In this document: one piece after another, positions 48,464 to 62,300 of the stretch
Layout: every line of letters begins with the position of its first letter
Position numbering within the stretch: the first letter of the stretch is position 1
Source of the DNA: Populus alba
Taxonomy: Eukaryota; Streptophyta; Magnoliopsida; Malpighiales; Salicaceae
DNA length: 64,000 bases
NCBI RefSeq assembly: GCF_005239225.2
Contig: NC_133288.1
Coordinates: forward strand, 11,290,169-11,354,168
Direction: 5' to 3'
Position numbers and translations under genes: made by a program
The notes under the pieces: model-generated
What the model saw: only the letters and a program-made list of their open reading frames with translations
Told to the model about the DNA's origin: nothing
Database searches by the model: none

Positions 48464-49204
48464 TTGGTACTGAATAGCTACAATCTAGATTCCATGATAT
48501 AAGCATCAGTTACAATAATAAGCACCAATATAGCAAATAATAAATTATGTTCAGAACTCAGCTGAGCACTTTCTTTCCAAAAGAAAAACATGTATCAATT
48601 AGGTCACAAACATTTCAATTATTTTATAATTAAGTTCTTTTGTCGAGACTTTCTTCAAAATGATGTCGTTTTATTGCATTAAACTCCTAAATCAAATAGC
48701 AAATATTAACAAAAATACCTAGTGTGAATAATTAGAAATTGAATTTACAAAACTATTTTGTTTTAGAAAAAACCTTAAAAATACCGTCCAAACTACACAT
48801 GCAGTTTCAACTTTACCATAGAACATTTTTTTTGTTTAAATTTTATTTTTGAACTTTGAAAGTTTTTTAATTAAGACTTTCATCAATATTTCCTTTCAAA
48901 TTGTAATTTTTTGGGGTAAAAAACTACACCATTATATATAACAAGAAATCTAATGCTTGTCATTGAATTATTATATAATAGAAATAAATAAAAATTAAAA
49001 AAAATTAAAAAAAATTAAATTAATTATTTTAAAAAATATTATTTTAAATAAAAATCATTTTAAAAATTAATCAATATCATCATTTTTAAATAGGGGTGAG
49101 TTCTCCCCTCAGTGGATAATTGGTAACTAATTAGACTCAATTTATTTTTCGGTTTCCATAACCATAATTTTGGGAAAGTTCTTAAGAGTAAAGTTAGAAA
49201 AATC
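48464..49204. other. AT-rich intergenic DNA
   Basis: Nothing recognisable. Confidence 0.3.
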
Positions 49205-50016
49205 TTAGACCTCGTTTGTTTACTGGAGGTTTTTTTAGAAAGTAAATTTCAGGAAAGTGAATTATTTTTTAATGTTTGGTAGTGTAATGAAAAATAAGTT
49301 GGAAAACACTTTCTAGTATTTGGTTGTATCATGGAAAATGAATTGGAAAATAACTTATTAATGTTTTATTTTTTTTCATGTTTATTAAAATAATGAGGAA
49401 CAAATCTTACAAATTAAAAAGTTGAATGAGAATGAAATTGAAAAAAAAATATAATTTCATAAATTATTTCACATAAAATAAATAATAATCAAAATAATAG
49501 AGATCAAATTTAAAAAAAAAATGATGAAATTAAAATAATAATAATTAAAATTTCATAAATTATTTCAAATAAAATAAGTAACAATCAAAAGAATGAGGAT
49601 CAAATTTGATAGATAAAAAATTTTAATTAAAAAATGATGAGGGAAAAGTAAATAACAATTATAAAAATGAGGATCAAAATTAATATAAAAATTAAATTCT
49701 AAGGGATGAAATTGAAAAAAAATTATTCAAAACAAAATATATATAACAATCAAAAGTTTGAGTATTAAATTTGATATAATAAGAAAATAATATGATATTT
49801 TTAAAATTTTCACAACTTTTAAAAATTGTTTTCCGCCCAAAATAAAAGGAACACACTTTCTTGAAAACCAAGCTAATTTTTTTTTTTGACTGAAAATTTT
49901 TTTTCGTTAACTGAAAATTATTTTTTTTTATCAAATTTTTTAATAACAAATAAATATAAATAAGTTTGAAAAATAATTTTTTAAAAATTATTTTTCCGGA
50001 AGCAAACACAACCTTA
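49205..50016 (-). mobile_element. Non-autonomous transposon remnant, copy 2 (reverse orientation)
   Basis: Ends TTAGACCTCGTTTGTTTACT and CCGGAAGCAAACACAACCTTA match, in reverse, the ends of 30073-31016. The interior shares GAATGAGGATCAAATTTGAT (reverse complement of the ATTTGGTCCTCATTC block) and AAATTATTTCAAATAAAATA. About 0.81 kb, non-coding. Confidence 0.7.
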
Positions 50017-50093
50017 GAAATGGTAGACTTTTAAATCACTCAGGTGCAGCCCAAAATGGAGGGGACGATAGACACTAATTTGCCCAACCCAAA

Positions 50094-50104
50094 AGCCCAG
50101 CCCA
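50094..50104 (-). promoter_or_regulatory. Tandem site II elements upstream of TWD40-1
   Basis: AGCCCAGCCCA, i.e. TGGGCTGGGCT on the other strand, about 300 bp before the start codon; further GCCCA/CCCAA copies are adjacent. No TATA box seen. A C/T-rich leader (50130-50200) follows. Confidence 0.55.
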
Positions 50105-50399
50105 TCTATGTTATTCTGGTATTGTTCTCTCAACTGAACAGCTCTCTCTCATCTCTCCTTCTACAAAGTTTCCAACTTCTTCCTCCTGCTTCATTCCTTG
50201 TTTATGATCTACTCTGCCTTGCAATTCACGCCATCGAAATCGAAATCGAAATCCCTTCTTCTCCTTCATAAATTCTGAATCCAAACACTTAATTCATAAA
50301 CTTCCATTGCAGATCAAAGCTTCCAATTTGGAAGAGTGATGACGCTATTATCCTTGTTTTTACACCATAGATAAACCATGTCCCATATTTTTTAAGAGA

Positions 50400-53300
50400 A
50401 TGGAGTGGGCGACGGTGCATCATCTGGATCTACGACACGTCGGTCGAGGTTTTCACAAACCATTACAACCTCATGCTGCTGCTTTTCACCCTACTCAAAC
50501 TCTCATTGCGGCCGCGATCGGCACTTACATCATCGGTAATTACTTAGGTTTCTGATAATTGATTTATGCATTTTTTTTAATAAAAATAACAATTTGTTGT
50601 TTTTGTAGAGTTTGATGCTATAACAGGAAGCAAATTATCGTCAATTGATATTGGTGCGTCCGTTCTACGCATGGCTTATAGTCCTATTACTAGCAGCCAT
50701 GCTGTTATTGCTATGGTTGAGGTTAGTTGAAAACACTCGCAGTTTCCGCCTTTTAATTTAACATTTTAGGAGCATATAAATGTTTAGTGATTTGTGAATT
50801 ATTTAATGTAATTTTAGGATGGTACAATTCGGTCATGTGATTTTGATACGGAGCAGAGCTGGGTTTTGCATTCACCTGAAAAGAAAATGGAACCTATATC
50901 TTTCGATACGGATGTTCATATGGCATTGACCCCTTTGCAACCTGTTGTTTTTTTGGGGTTCCACCGCAGGATGAGCGTAACTGGTTGGTTCGTTTTGTTC
51001 ATTCTATAATGATGCTTTGTTTTTGTTTTTGTTTTTGTTTTTGTTTCTGTTGTTGTTGTTGTTGTTGTTGTAAATTGCAGCAATTTAGTGGCATTTTTAA
51101 TTGTGAATTGTTTTGTGTGAAGTGGTTGGAACGGTTGATGGAGGAAGGGCTCCGACAAAAATAAAGACTGATTTGAAGAAGCCTATCGTAAATCTTGCTT
51201 GCCATACTCGCCATCCTGTCCTGGTAATTAATTTTCCTGTTAAAGACTGATTGTTTTAGTTTATTTCTGGTTGTTGTCCTCCGATATGGCTATAAATAAA
51301 CCGTAATTTCAATCCTCTTTGTTTATCAAACATGAAAATAAGTATAGTTTTCTCTATACTGTTGGAAGTGCTAGTGAAGGAGAAGATTAAATATGATGGA
51401 AGTATACAGGGTCATGGTTGAAGCAAAAGCAGTTAACCATTCATCATGCCTGTATTGCCTACCTTTATGTTATCCTTGCATATTTAAGAGCGACTGATTT
51501 GTGTGGTCCTTTTAGATCATTGGGATTTGGATTATAAACAAATAGCAGATAAAATCTTCTCAATCAAATTATATTATCAGATCAGATTTGTTTAAGATAT
51601 TAATGAGGTCTGATCCATTGCAATTTCTGATTGCTTCATCATTCTGAGTGCTGAATACTGTGTCTAAGATTATTGACTTCATGTTCAATAAAACTTCTAC
51701 CTGTTTGGTTTAATTTTGCATTATTTCTTCCAGTATGTTGCTTATGCAGATGGTTTAATTCGAGCCTACAACATTCACTCATATGCTGTTCATTACACAT
51801 TGCAACGTAAGATTGTTGAAAATACCAGTATTTTATTTTTGAGGATTTATTATATAGCCTTATTCAAACACAGTACACTCACCTTTTCTTTCTTTGCTTC
51901 AACTTTGCAGTTGATAATACTATTAAGCTATTTGGTGCTGGTGCATTTGCTTTTCATCCCATGTTGGAATGGATTTTTGTTGGTGATAGACGTGGTACCC
52001 TTGTGGCGTGGGATGTCTCCACAGAGAGACCTAGTATGATTGGAATGTAAGTTTTTCTGCCATAATACTGCTTTCCCGTTGGTTTAACAGGCTATATCAA
52101 TGAGTTTTTGACATGCTTTTCATTTTTAATTCTTTCCTGATTTTTGTTGTTTAGTTTTGCTAATAGAAATTGTGAAAGGAGAGCCTATGACTCTTCCTTT
52201 ACTGATGTGTATAGAAATTGCTATCAGGTTAAATTTTGGTATCTTTCAATGTTGGTTAGTTCATTGATTGGAAGTTAGTGAGTTCACTGATTGAAAATTT
52301 CTGAGTATAGTTGTGATGGATACACAACGTTCAAATCCATTTTGAACTAGCTATTAAAAATGCAATTCTTTAACTTTTTATAAACTATAAATTTGGAAGT
52401 ATCACAGTTTTTTTTTGTCTTTCAATAAATGGTTGGGAAAGCTAGACTCTCGTTGTTTTTGTTTTGATCTTTTGAAAGATCTTGTGAATATAACTATACA
52501 ACCAGAAAGTCAACATTTATCGAAGTAGAAAACCAATGCTTGAATGCGGTTCCTTTATATGACATATAGGGATCTAATAAAATCACTTCAGTGATGCACA
52601 CATGTAGCAGGTGCACTCGCAGCTCTACTTAATCGTAATTCTTTCAGCTTTTTTAAGTTTCATACCCTGACACCATCCTCCAAAAGGCAATAGCCTCGTC
52701 ATAGCTTGTCAATTCAAAAAGTATACAATTTTTTGCCAAGAAAAATATTAAAGGCAAAAGTGCATATAATTTATAGTGTCATATTAAATTTCAACTTAGG
52801 CTATTAGTTGGTGCAAAAGAAGAAGTTTTTGTATTACAATTACAAGGTTGTGGTGATGGGTTTTGAGTCTCCAGAGTTGCCACTTGTTGCAGAAGTGTTC
52901 AAATGGCCATGTTGGTTATAGATTCTCTTACAAAACCTACTTTGATTAGGCCACTATTGGCAATAAGCTGATGAATTTTTGGAGAAGCTTTGATTATTCC
53001 ATTTCTCAGCCGCCGTGTGCTTGTTATATTTGGCTTCACTTCTATCTACCTTATGTGCAATTTCAGAACACAAGTAGGCTCCCAACCAATCACATCAATT
53101 GCATGGCTTCCGGTGTTGGGGTTACTTGTTACTGTTTCTAAGGATGGAACTTTACAAGCATGGAAAACAAGAGTGATACTTAATCCTAATAGACCTCCGA
53201 TGCAAGCAAGTTTTTTCGAGCCTGCTGGTTAGTCACTGTTGTTTTGAACAATCATTCTGCTTCAATATCAAGTAATAAATTGATGTATTCATGTCTTTTT

Positions 53301-56300
53301 ATATGGATTCATAAAGTTCTCTTAGCTGTAATTGAAAGTTATTTACTTCTTATTGGCGGTAAACACAAGGCATATCTCATTCCCGTCCCCCCATCACACA
53401 TTTGAGCTTAAGCCCAAAGGTTGAATTTAGTTGTTTATGCTAACAAGGAAGGTCACTTCTGCAGCATGTTTTCTTTCTTTTTATTTGTCACAATGTAATG
53501 GATTTAGTGGATTGTTTTGCTTCTTTAAATACTTTCTGTACATAATTTAAATAAGCTAAATTGTTCCGCTGGGCTAGAAATGGAAGTCTTCTATAAAATG
53601 TTCAGGGGATGGGGCTCAAGTAATAGAAGAATAGAAAGGTCATGAAAAGACACCCATGATCCAGAGACTCAAGATGAATTTTGATTGATGTTTTGATGTT
53701 TTTATTTGTTCTTTTGTCATGCAATGTTAATGTTAGTCATGCTGACTAATCCTTCTTTATGCATGCTACTATACAGGAATTGAATTAATTGACATCCCAC
53801 GTGTTTTATCTCAACAAGGTGGAGAAGCAGTTTATCCTTTACCAAAAATTAAGGCCCTAGAAGTTCACCCCAAATTAAATTTAGCAGCTCTTTTGTTTGC
53901 AGTTAAGCACAACCACCTTTATTGGTCAAATTCGAATAGTTATATCTGAAGCTTAAAGTGGATTCTTTTTTCTTCATGACAGAATATGACTGGTGGTGAC
54001 AATGTAAAAAGTAGGGCTGCTTACACTAGGGATGGAAGGAAACAGCTTTTTGCTGTTCTGCAAAGTGCAAGGGGATCTTCGGGTGAATGGATTTTTCATT
54101 CTGGAATCCTGGATCTGTCAGGAGACTCTTTAATAGGAAACATCTTTCAATTTATTACAACTGATTTGTTAGCACACTGGGATATTGATTATTTAAAGTT
54201 GCACAATGATTTATTTATACTCTGTTTAGTTTTATAACCTATTCTGATTTTACTTTTACTGCATTTTATGTGAGATGATACGTACTGATGTGGTATAAAT
54301 TGGAGAAACCAGTCAGTGTGCTTGGTAGTGTTTTAGGGCTTAGAACATAGGGGATTTTTGGTTTATAGAACAAGAGACTTGGGTTTTCTTTATTGAACTG
54401 TGGTTGAGCATATTATGATTTGATGGTAATGCAATAGCTGTTAGGTGGCTTGAGTTCTAGGCTCCAGTTGCATGGTTTACTAGCAGCAAGAAGATTTAGC
54501 TTTAATTTATGAATTTCGGGGAATTAGGATCCTGGAATTCCTTACTATGGAAAAGGGGTTGTGCTTGAATAGGATTTAGAGATGTAGAAGAGTGGAAATT
54601 AGCGCCAATTGGTGTGCAATGACCAGGTATGCTGAAAAATTGAAGAGCAAAAGAGTTGATTATTGTTGGGGGGGGGGGGGGCATACTGAGTAAAAAAAAA
54701 GAAAAGAACAATTTTTTAAGGAAATTGAAGGAGAATTCAATGATATTTGTAGCGATATGCTGTTTCTTCAGTTATTTAGTGTATATGGATGGAATAGAAT
54801 GCTTTATCTTCATGATCATTTTCTAGAATAGAATAGTTTTCCTCTTTTACTGTGTAACTTTGGTGGTTATTTGAGGTATTATCTGGGTTGATATTGACTA
54901 AAATGGGATTCTATCTCGAGACGTTGCTTTTCTTTTTGGAGGATGTATTTGTGTGTTTCATGCCTATGAAAGTTACAAGTTATCAATATCTTGAAAGTTA
55001 TAGTTGAGTTGTGCCTTCTCTAGATCCAAATCATTGTCAGATGGTTAAGTGGGAAGGCTTTTGTTTCAATTGAATTATTTGAAGGAAAATATAACAGTTG
55101 AGTGATGTAAAGACACGTACTGGGCTATCTTTTCCCCTAACTCATCCATCCCAAACCATGCCCTAGGTTCAAACCTGAGGCCTCCATCTATTGAGAGGGG
55201 CAGGGGGCACTGGACTAAACCTGATGATTTTTGAGTGCTATTTACCATTACTATTTCAAGTGCAGTCATCATTTGAACTAGACAGTAAACGATCAGAACT
55301 CTAGCACTGGAAAGGGTCACAAGAATGCAAAATATTAGAAACATTTGGGTGCTTTCATATATATGTTATTGCTTTATCTCTTTGACATCCAAATATAGGA
55401 GAATGTTACATTGTGGACCTGGATGCAAATTTTTGTTTTTCATCATTTAGTACAAGTTAATCAAATGCTTGTGGCAACTTCCTTAAAAAATTAATGACCT
55501 GAACCTCATTATTCCTTTCCACATCAAACAACTGATTTAAATTTTTTCCTTTTCAATAACTTTCCAAATTATAATAACTTGTTCTGAATCTGGATGTCAT
55601 TCATGGACTGGACATCACCAGGACTATGGAAAAGCCTGACCTACTTTGATGTACTTGAAGTTGCTAGTTTTGTCCTGAAACAGAACATTTCAGGAGCAGC
55701 CTAAGAGCTACAGTGGATACCTGATTGGTTGTGTTCACCCCTTGATGCCCGGAATTAATTCAACGAAGATATGTTGTCTCTGTTTGGAGGCTTCCTGTTT
55801 GATCCAAGATGGCAATGATTTAAATATTCTTAGGTGTCTTTGTGAGAACTTCTATTCTAGCATCATCAGGTTGCTACAACTTAGCTCACTCTGTTAAGTC
55901 TTTGCTCGTAGTTCAGAGTCACGAAGTTGTTGAACTCATCATCATATGTTGCATTATTGCATTGTTTTAAAAATTTAGTTGCCCTTCAGCAACATGGAAT
56001 TGCTGGTATCCTTGTATTGGCAGGACTGGCATGTGTGAAACATACTGAACGTATGTAAAAAATATTAATTTTTATTTGCTAGAGGCACCACAGGTTCTTA
56101 ACTTCATATAATGTGATTCCTAAATTTTGAAAGTAGGAAGGTTGCTGTTTAATGGGAACAACTATGGTGAATGAAATTTGACTTCATTATTTATGTTCTT
56201 TATATTCTTTCGCAATACTTTCTGTTATTAAGATTGGATGATTAAGTTGGCCTTTTTTATGCTGTCTCGATTCCATGATATTATCATGTTATTGATATAG

Positions 56301-59300
56301 TGAATTTTTGGTTATTGTCTTGATATGCTAATGGTAGAGGTGACTTGCAGCTTCTGTTTTGAAAGAAAAGCTCTCATCCTTGGGCTCATCAGGAATTCTG
56401 GCTGACCATCAGCTTCAAACACAACTGCAAGAGCATTATCTCAAGGGGTGAGTTTGAACAATTACCAAGTTATTGGTTCTGACCAGCAAAGGGGAGGCTG
56501 GTCATGTAGCTTTGTAGAATAGTGGGCTCCAACTTTGGTTGGGTTGGTGAAATTGATTATAAAGTGGGAACATTGGTGGTCTGCTTCCTTCTATTCTGTG
56601 CTCTGCTATCAATGCTTAACACACAATCTTCTCTACTGCATAAAATAATAAAAAAGCTTATTTTTCATTTTATTTTGTTGCATCATTAATGAAAAATTAT
56701 TAACCTTTGTGGCAGCCAGAGTCAGCTGACAATTTCAGACATTGCAAGGAAGGCATTCCTTTACAGTGTATGCCACTTCCCTACTGTACTAATGCTATTA
56801 TCCAGTCAAATTCTGTGTTTTCCTTGCGTTATAAATGTTGAATAATAGGACCATCATTATTTTTTCATAGAAAAGAAAGGTTACTGCTCCCAGAACCTGG
56901 CTTTTACATTACTTGTATTGTACCTAATCATCTCTCTTCCTCTTTGCTGTGATACTATTGATAAATAAATGACTGAATTATCAATATGTGGAATGCATAA
57001 TGTAATAATCATTGGGCCTAGCTGTGATAGGATAAAAAGTTTTAACCAAAATTGCGAGACTGTGACTTGTTTTTTTACGTGTCACACCTCCTTCAGTGCA
57101 CAGTTGAGTCAATAACCATTGTCCTATTGGGTCTAGTTCAGTTCAGTTTTTGTCAGAGTCCTGTATAAGGTCAAAGGAAATACAACCTGGGTAAAAATAT
57201 GCTTGATTTGTTGACTTCAGCTGGATTCTTTAACCAGACATTGAACAGATTATTCTACTGGAGCCAGAAAAACAAGCATTTCCTTGATTCATTGAATCGG
57301 AAATTATATACGTAATTATATTTCTTTATTGTTTGTCATCCATCTGCTTGTGTTCATTGCATAGCCTAGAAATCTCTCTAGAAATATCCTAATTTTGGGT
57401 TTTTAACTGTCTTTCTGTTCTACTGCTGAGTCTTGAACTTCTCATGAGTTTTTGCAGCATTTCATGGAAGGCCATGCCAAAAGTGCTCCCATATCTCGGC
57501 TGCCGCTCATCACTATTTTGGATACCAAACATTATCTAAAGGACATTCCTGTTTGCCAGGTAGCTGAATTAATTATTTATTTCAATTGCCATTGCCTGAT
57601 TTTGCATCTGACAATGCTGGTTTCATTGGCAGCCTTTTCATTTGGAGCTAAATTTCTTTACCAAAGAAAATAGAGTACTTCATTATCCTGTCAGGGCTTT
57701 TTACCTTGACGGCTTAAACCTCATGGCATATAATCTCTGCTCTGGAACAAATAATATCTACAAGAAACTTTACACATCGGTAATATCAATACTAGTGTCT
57801 TTTTTTTATGCAGTGAAATATTGTGAGGCAATGTGTCTGTAATTAAATTTCAATTACTTGATCCTTTTGCTTACTGCTAGGCCATTTCATAATTTGAGCT
57901 GCTAAATCAAGTTTTATTTCAGATTCCTGGAAACATGGTATACCAAGCAAAGTTCATGGTGTACAGTAAAAAACAACATTTATTTTTGGGTGTTTATGAA
58001 TTCAGTGGCTCCACAAATGAAGTATTCCTTTATTGGGAAAGTGCCGATACTCGGCCTGCCAACATAGAAAGAAACACTATCAAAGGTATGCTTGTCTATC
58101 AAATGTGTTTGTATATTGCCCATTGGTTTGTGCATGTGAAGGTATAACAACCTGCCAATCACTACCTTTGCTGAATTGTGATTTTTCTAGGTCTAGATGC
58201 AGCATTTATTGGCCCAGGTGAAAATCAATTCGCAATTCTTGATAGAGACAAGACTGGAGTGGCTCTGTATATTCTACCAGGAGGAGCCTCAAAAGAAACT
58301 GGTGATAAAAAATTATTACTTGAAGAAAACCATTCTGCCAAAACAAATGATGCCTCTCTTCGGGGCCCTATGCAGTTCCTGTTTGAATGTGAAGTCGATC
58401 GCATTTTCACCACACCACTAGGTGCTTGAAGAAATGATATATTTCATATTTGATATCATGTCCATTAATTGCATAAGATGATGACCCAAATCACACTTTG
58501 TTGCAGAGTCAACTTTGATGTTTGCTTCTAATGGGAGCCATATTGGCTTTGCAAAGATGGTGCAAGGATACAGGCTTTCAACTTCAGATGGTAACTATAT
58601 ATCAACAAAAACTGAAGGGAAAAAATCAATCAAGTTGAAAATGAATGAGATTGTACTCCAGGTAAATAATTTAATTTTCTGAGCAAAACATAAGATTTAT
58701 TGTTTCAAAACAAAATGCCAAAGAAAAAAACAAGACCATGGGTATAGTTGAGCCTTAATTGAGAAGCAAATTCCTGTTCTTATCCCCCAATGACTAAACA
58801 GAGTCATCACCAATCCTTTTCACTGTGAGTACTGAACTGTGCTCCACAGGGAATGCTGTCTGATGCAAAATGTCAAAAAATAGCTGTGCTGCTGTGAAAA
58901 AGCTGGATCGTAGTTGTTTACAGTTAAAAGATCCCTGGTTGTCAATGTTGCAAAAAACCTGCAGAATTGTATTATCCTAAAACACATCATTTTGATTTGG
59001 AGAGCCTGCCTCACCTGTATGCACATGGGCCTATGGTCAACATGTATTTCTGTAGTAGATTAGTTCAGGTTGCAGTCAATTAACTTTGAGTAAATTTTAT
59101 AATACAGTATTCAATTTTAATTTTAGTTACTGCATGGTTGGTTAAATACATGCTTGGTCATTGCAGTGGCCCAGGCATGCTGCATTTGATTGGTGTGGGC
59201 AAAGGTCTTGTATAGAATATACTCAATATTTTACATCCTAACTTGTGTTTTTGAAAACTGTGTTGCACTTAATGAACACGAATACATGCTTGGTCATTGC

Positions 59301-62300
59301 AGTGGCCCAGGCATGCTGCATTTGATTGGTTTGGGCAAAGGTCTTGTATAGAATATACTCCATATTTTACATCCTGACTTGTTCGTTTTTAAGATTTGCA
59401 TTTAATGAACATAATGAATATGGTTATAGTTTTTCATGCAGCTTCTCTTTCTACAAACACCAATTGTAGGGAAACCAATAATAAAGGTTAAAACAAGAGT
59501 CCCATACTGTTGTCACAGTGATCAAATTGCCACTTTCAAGTTTTATCACCATTAGGCAAAAGTAACAGAGAGTACATTGTTATCACCTTACTAATATGTA
59601 TTCAGTTTGACAATCGATGCATTTTTTTATATAGTTGCATCAAGAAAATAGACTTCAAACTCGCTGATTATATAAAGCCTGAAACTTAACTTTTAATTCA
59701 CTGACCATTTATATGTAATATCAACCATTTTTTTGGTTTTGATTGGGTGAAAATCACTGTGTGCCGTGAAATGAATGTGCAAAGATGTTTTAAATTTTGA
59801 AGTTATTTACTGAAAACCATGGCACTGTTAATTGCTACTATAGGTGCACTGGCAAGAAACTCTTCGAGGCTATGTTGCTGGGATATTAACCACACACAGG
59901 GTGCTTATGGTTTCAGCGGATCTTGACATACTGGCAAGCTGTTCCACAAAATTTGATAAAGGACTTCCTTCAATATCCTAAAAAAGAAATTTTTTATGAT
60001 GGAAGTGGTCTCTTTTATTGATGATTTTAATGATAAAATTGAAGTATCATATTTCTTTGAACACTTAACTTACGTGCACTTTAGATCCCTTTTATGGCTT
60101 GGACCTGCTCTTCTTTTTTCTACTGCCACTGCAATTAGCGTGCTTGGTTGGGATGGAATTGTGAGGACAATTCTTTCTGTTAGCTTGCCCTATGCAGGTA
60201 CATATCTATTTGTATTGTGAATGGTTAGTCCTTTTGCTGTCATAGTTTGGTGTTCTCAGAAGTCGATTTATGCCATTATTGCAACTCTAGCATGCACTAT
60301 TATCTTCCCGTTGATTTGTATTACTCTCTCTCTGCAGTTTTGGTGGGTGCTCTGAATGATAGATTGCTGCTTGCTAACCCAACGGATGTTAATCCCAGAC
60401 AAAAGAAAGGGGTTGAGATTAAGAGCTGTCTTGTTGGACTCCTTGAACCTCTTCTTATTGGATTTGCCACAATGCAACAAACTTTTGAGCAGAAGGTTGA
60501 CCTGTCAGAAATACTGTACCAAATAACATCAAGGTTTTGCTTCCCCTCTTTTGCACAAGCTATCTTTTGTGTCCAGTGGCATTTATTTGAATCATGAAAC
60601 AAAATCTTGTTCCCAATGCTTATATGAATTATGACCTTTCGCACTTCTCATACAATTTTCTGCACTATTAGCTTGTTGCTGCACATGAATGCTAGAAACT
60701 TGACTTCTCTAGTGTGTTATCTGAACGAAGGTTTGACAGCTTGCGTATCACACCAAGATCTCTCAATATTCTAGCTAGAGGTCCTCCTGTTTGCAGAGAT
60801 CTTGCAGTTTCATTATCTCAAGCTGGTCCACAGTTCACTCAGGTGAGTGAAACCTGATGTAGTACTTCCCACATTTTTGTTTTTCATCTAAATTGTTTCT
60901 GAACATGTTGTATGACAAAGCCAGGTGCTGCGGGGTGTATATGCTATCAAAGCTCTCCGTTTTTCTACTGCTTTACATGTTTTAAAGGATGAGTTCTTGC
61001 GTTCTAGAGATTATCCAAAGTGTCCTCCAACCTCACATTTATTCCACCGGTTTCGACAGTTGGGATATGCCTGTATCGAGTAAGCAGATGAAAAATATTT
61101 TTGCTTGTGCATCTATGTTTTATCTGCACAGTGATTGGTACTTTTTGATTGTTATGTATGTTTGTAAGGCGAGACTGTCAAGGTGTGATATCTTTATCGA
61201 GTCATGTTTCAACGAACAACATTCTAGAGGTTGTAGCTCATTTGCAGAACTATTTGTGTCAATCACCTCACTTTTTTGTGATTGCTTTTCTCTAAACTCC
61301 TGCAACTTTCTTATCTTTCATTCATTCTTCCTTTTTGCAATTTCCTATTTCTTTTCGAGAACTTTTTGGCATTCTTGCATGTGCCAACAAGATTTTTGGT
61401 GTTTGGGTCTCTTTTCGACAGTTTCTCCAGTCTTTCCTATATTAATTTTGACAACATTTGAGTCTTAAGGTAATCTATATCAAACACTTTATTTTAGGAT
61501 TATTTGAATATATTTTTATTAGTCTTTTTTTTTAATGGAGGTCAATAATCTACATTTGTTTTATTTGTTCTTTATCGTTTGAACTTTTTCAGTTAAATCT
61601 ATCACAGTTCTCTGATTATTATTTTTTCCAGACAACATATATGTGGTTTTTGCATTACTAGTATGCTCGTTTCTGTAACCTTAATACAACTTCTCAAGAA
61701 TATCCAATTAATGTGCCATTGAACAAACATGGATGGTTGACACACTTTTAATTTTCTCCATTCCTCATAAATAGTCTTTGATGACAGGTTTGAGTTTTGA
61801 GTCGTCTAGACTAAGCCCATTCATGTGAGGAATTGTACTTCTTGGTTATTGTTTTGGGTGAAGAATATTTTAAAGATTGCTTCACATTTTGGTAACCATT
61901 TTAGTCCACTGCATTTCCCCACAACTTTCATGATAATAAAAATGGTCTTTGTTCTCTCATTCTTGTTTTCTCCCCCCTCCACATGAGTGAACAGGGAATT
62001 GGAATGATTAGTGTTGCATTCATTCTAGAATGAATACAACTTGAAGTTGCTAGAGAAACTCTTTAGCCAAAGTGAATTTTTCTTCACGTTTCATCATATT
62101 CTTTTTGCAGATTAAAATTTGTGTTGCCTAAAACATTAGATCTGAGGACTGTTGCGCTTTGTTTTTGTAGTATTGTGAATGTGAATGTAGTATTTAGAAA
62201 CAGGTGTTTTTATTTTCATCTTACAATCGAAGATTCTCATTGTATTGATGTGCTGAATGTGAAATTTCATTTGTTCTGATTTAAGTTGTGATGATGGTTA

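Noticed and set aside
50044..50271. 75-codon ORF before TWD40-1
   Set aside because: Lies in the promoter and leader, ends in a simple GAAATC repeat (EIEIEI), and has no family signature.
55160..55180. GGTTCAAACCTGAGGCC as a possible tRNA T-arm
   Set aside because: No cloverleaf could be formed around it, and it sits inside an intron of TWD40-1.
60989..61468. 159-codon ORF overlapping TWD40-1 exon 21
   Set aside because: Different frame from the exon and mostly intron 21 sequence.
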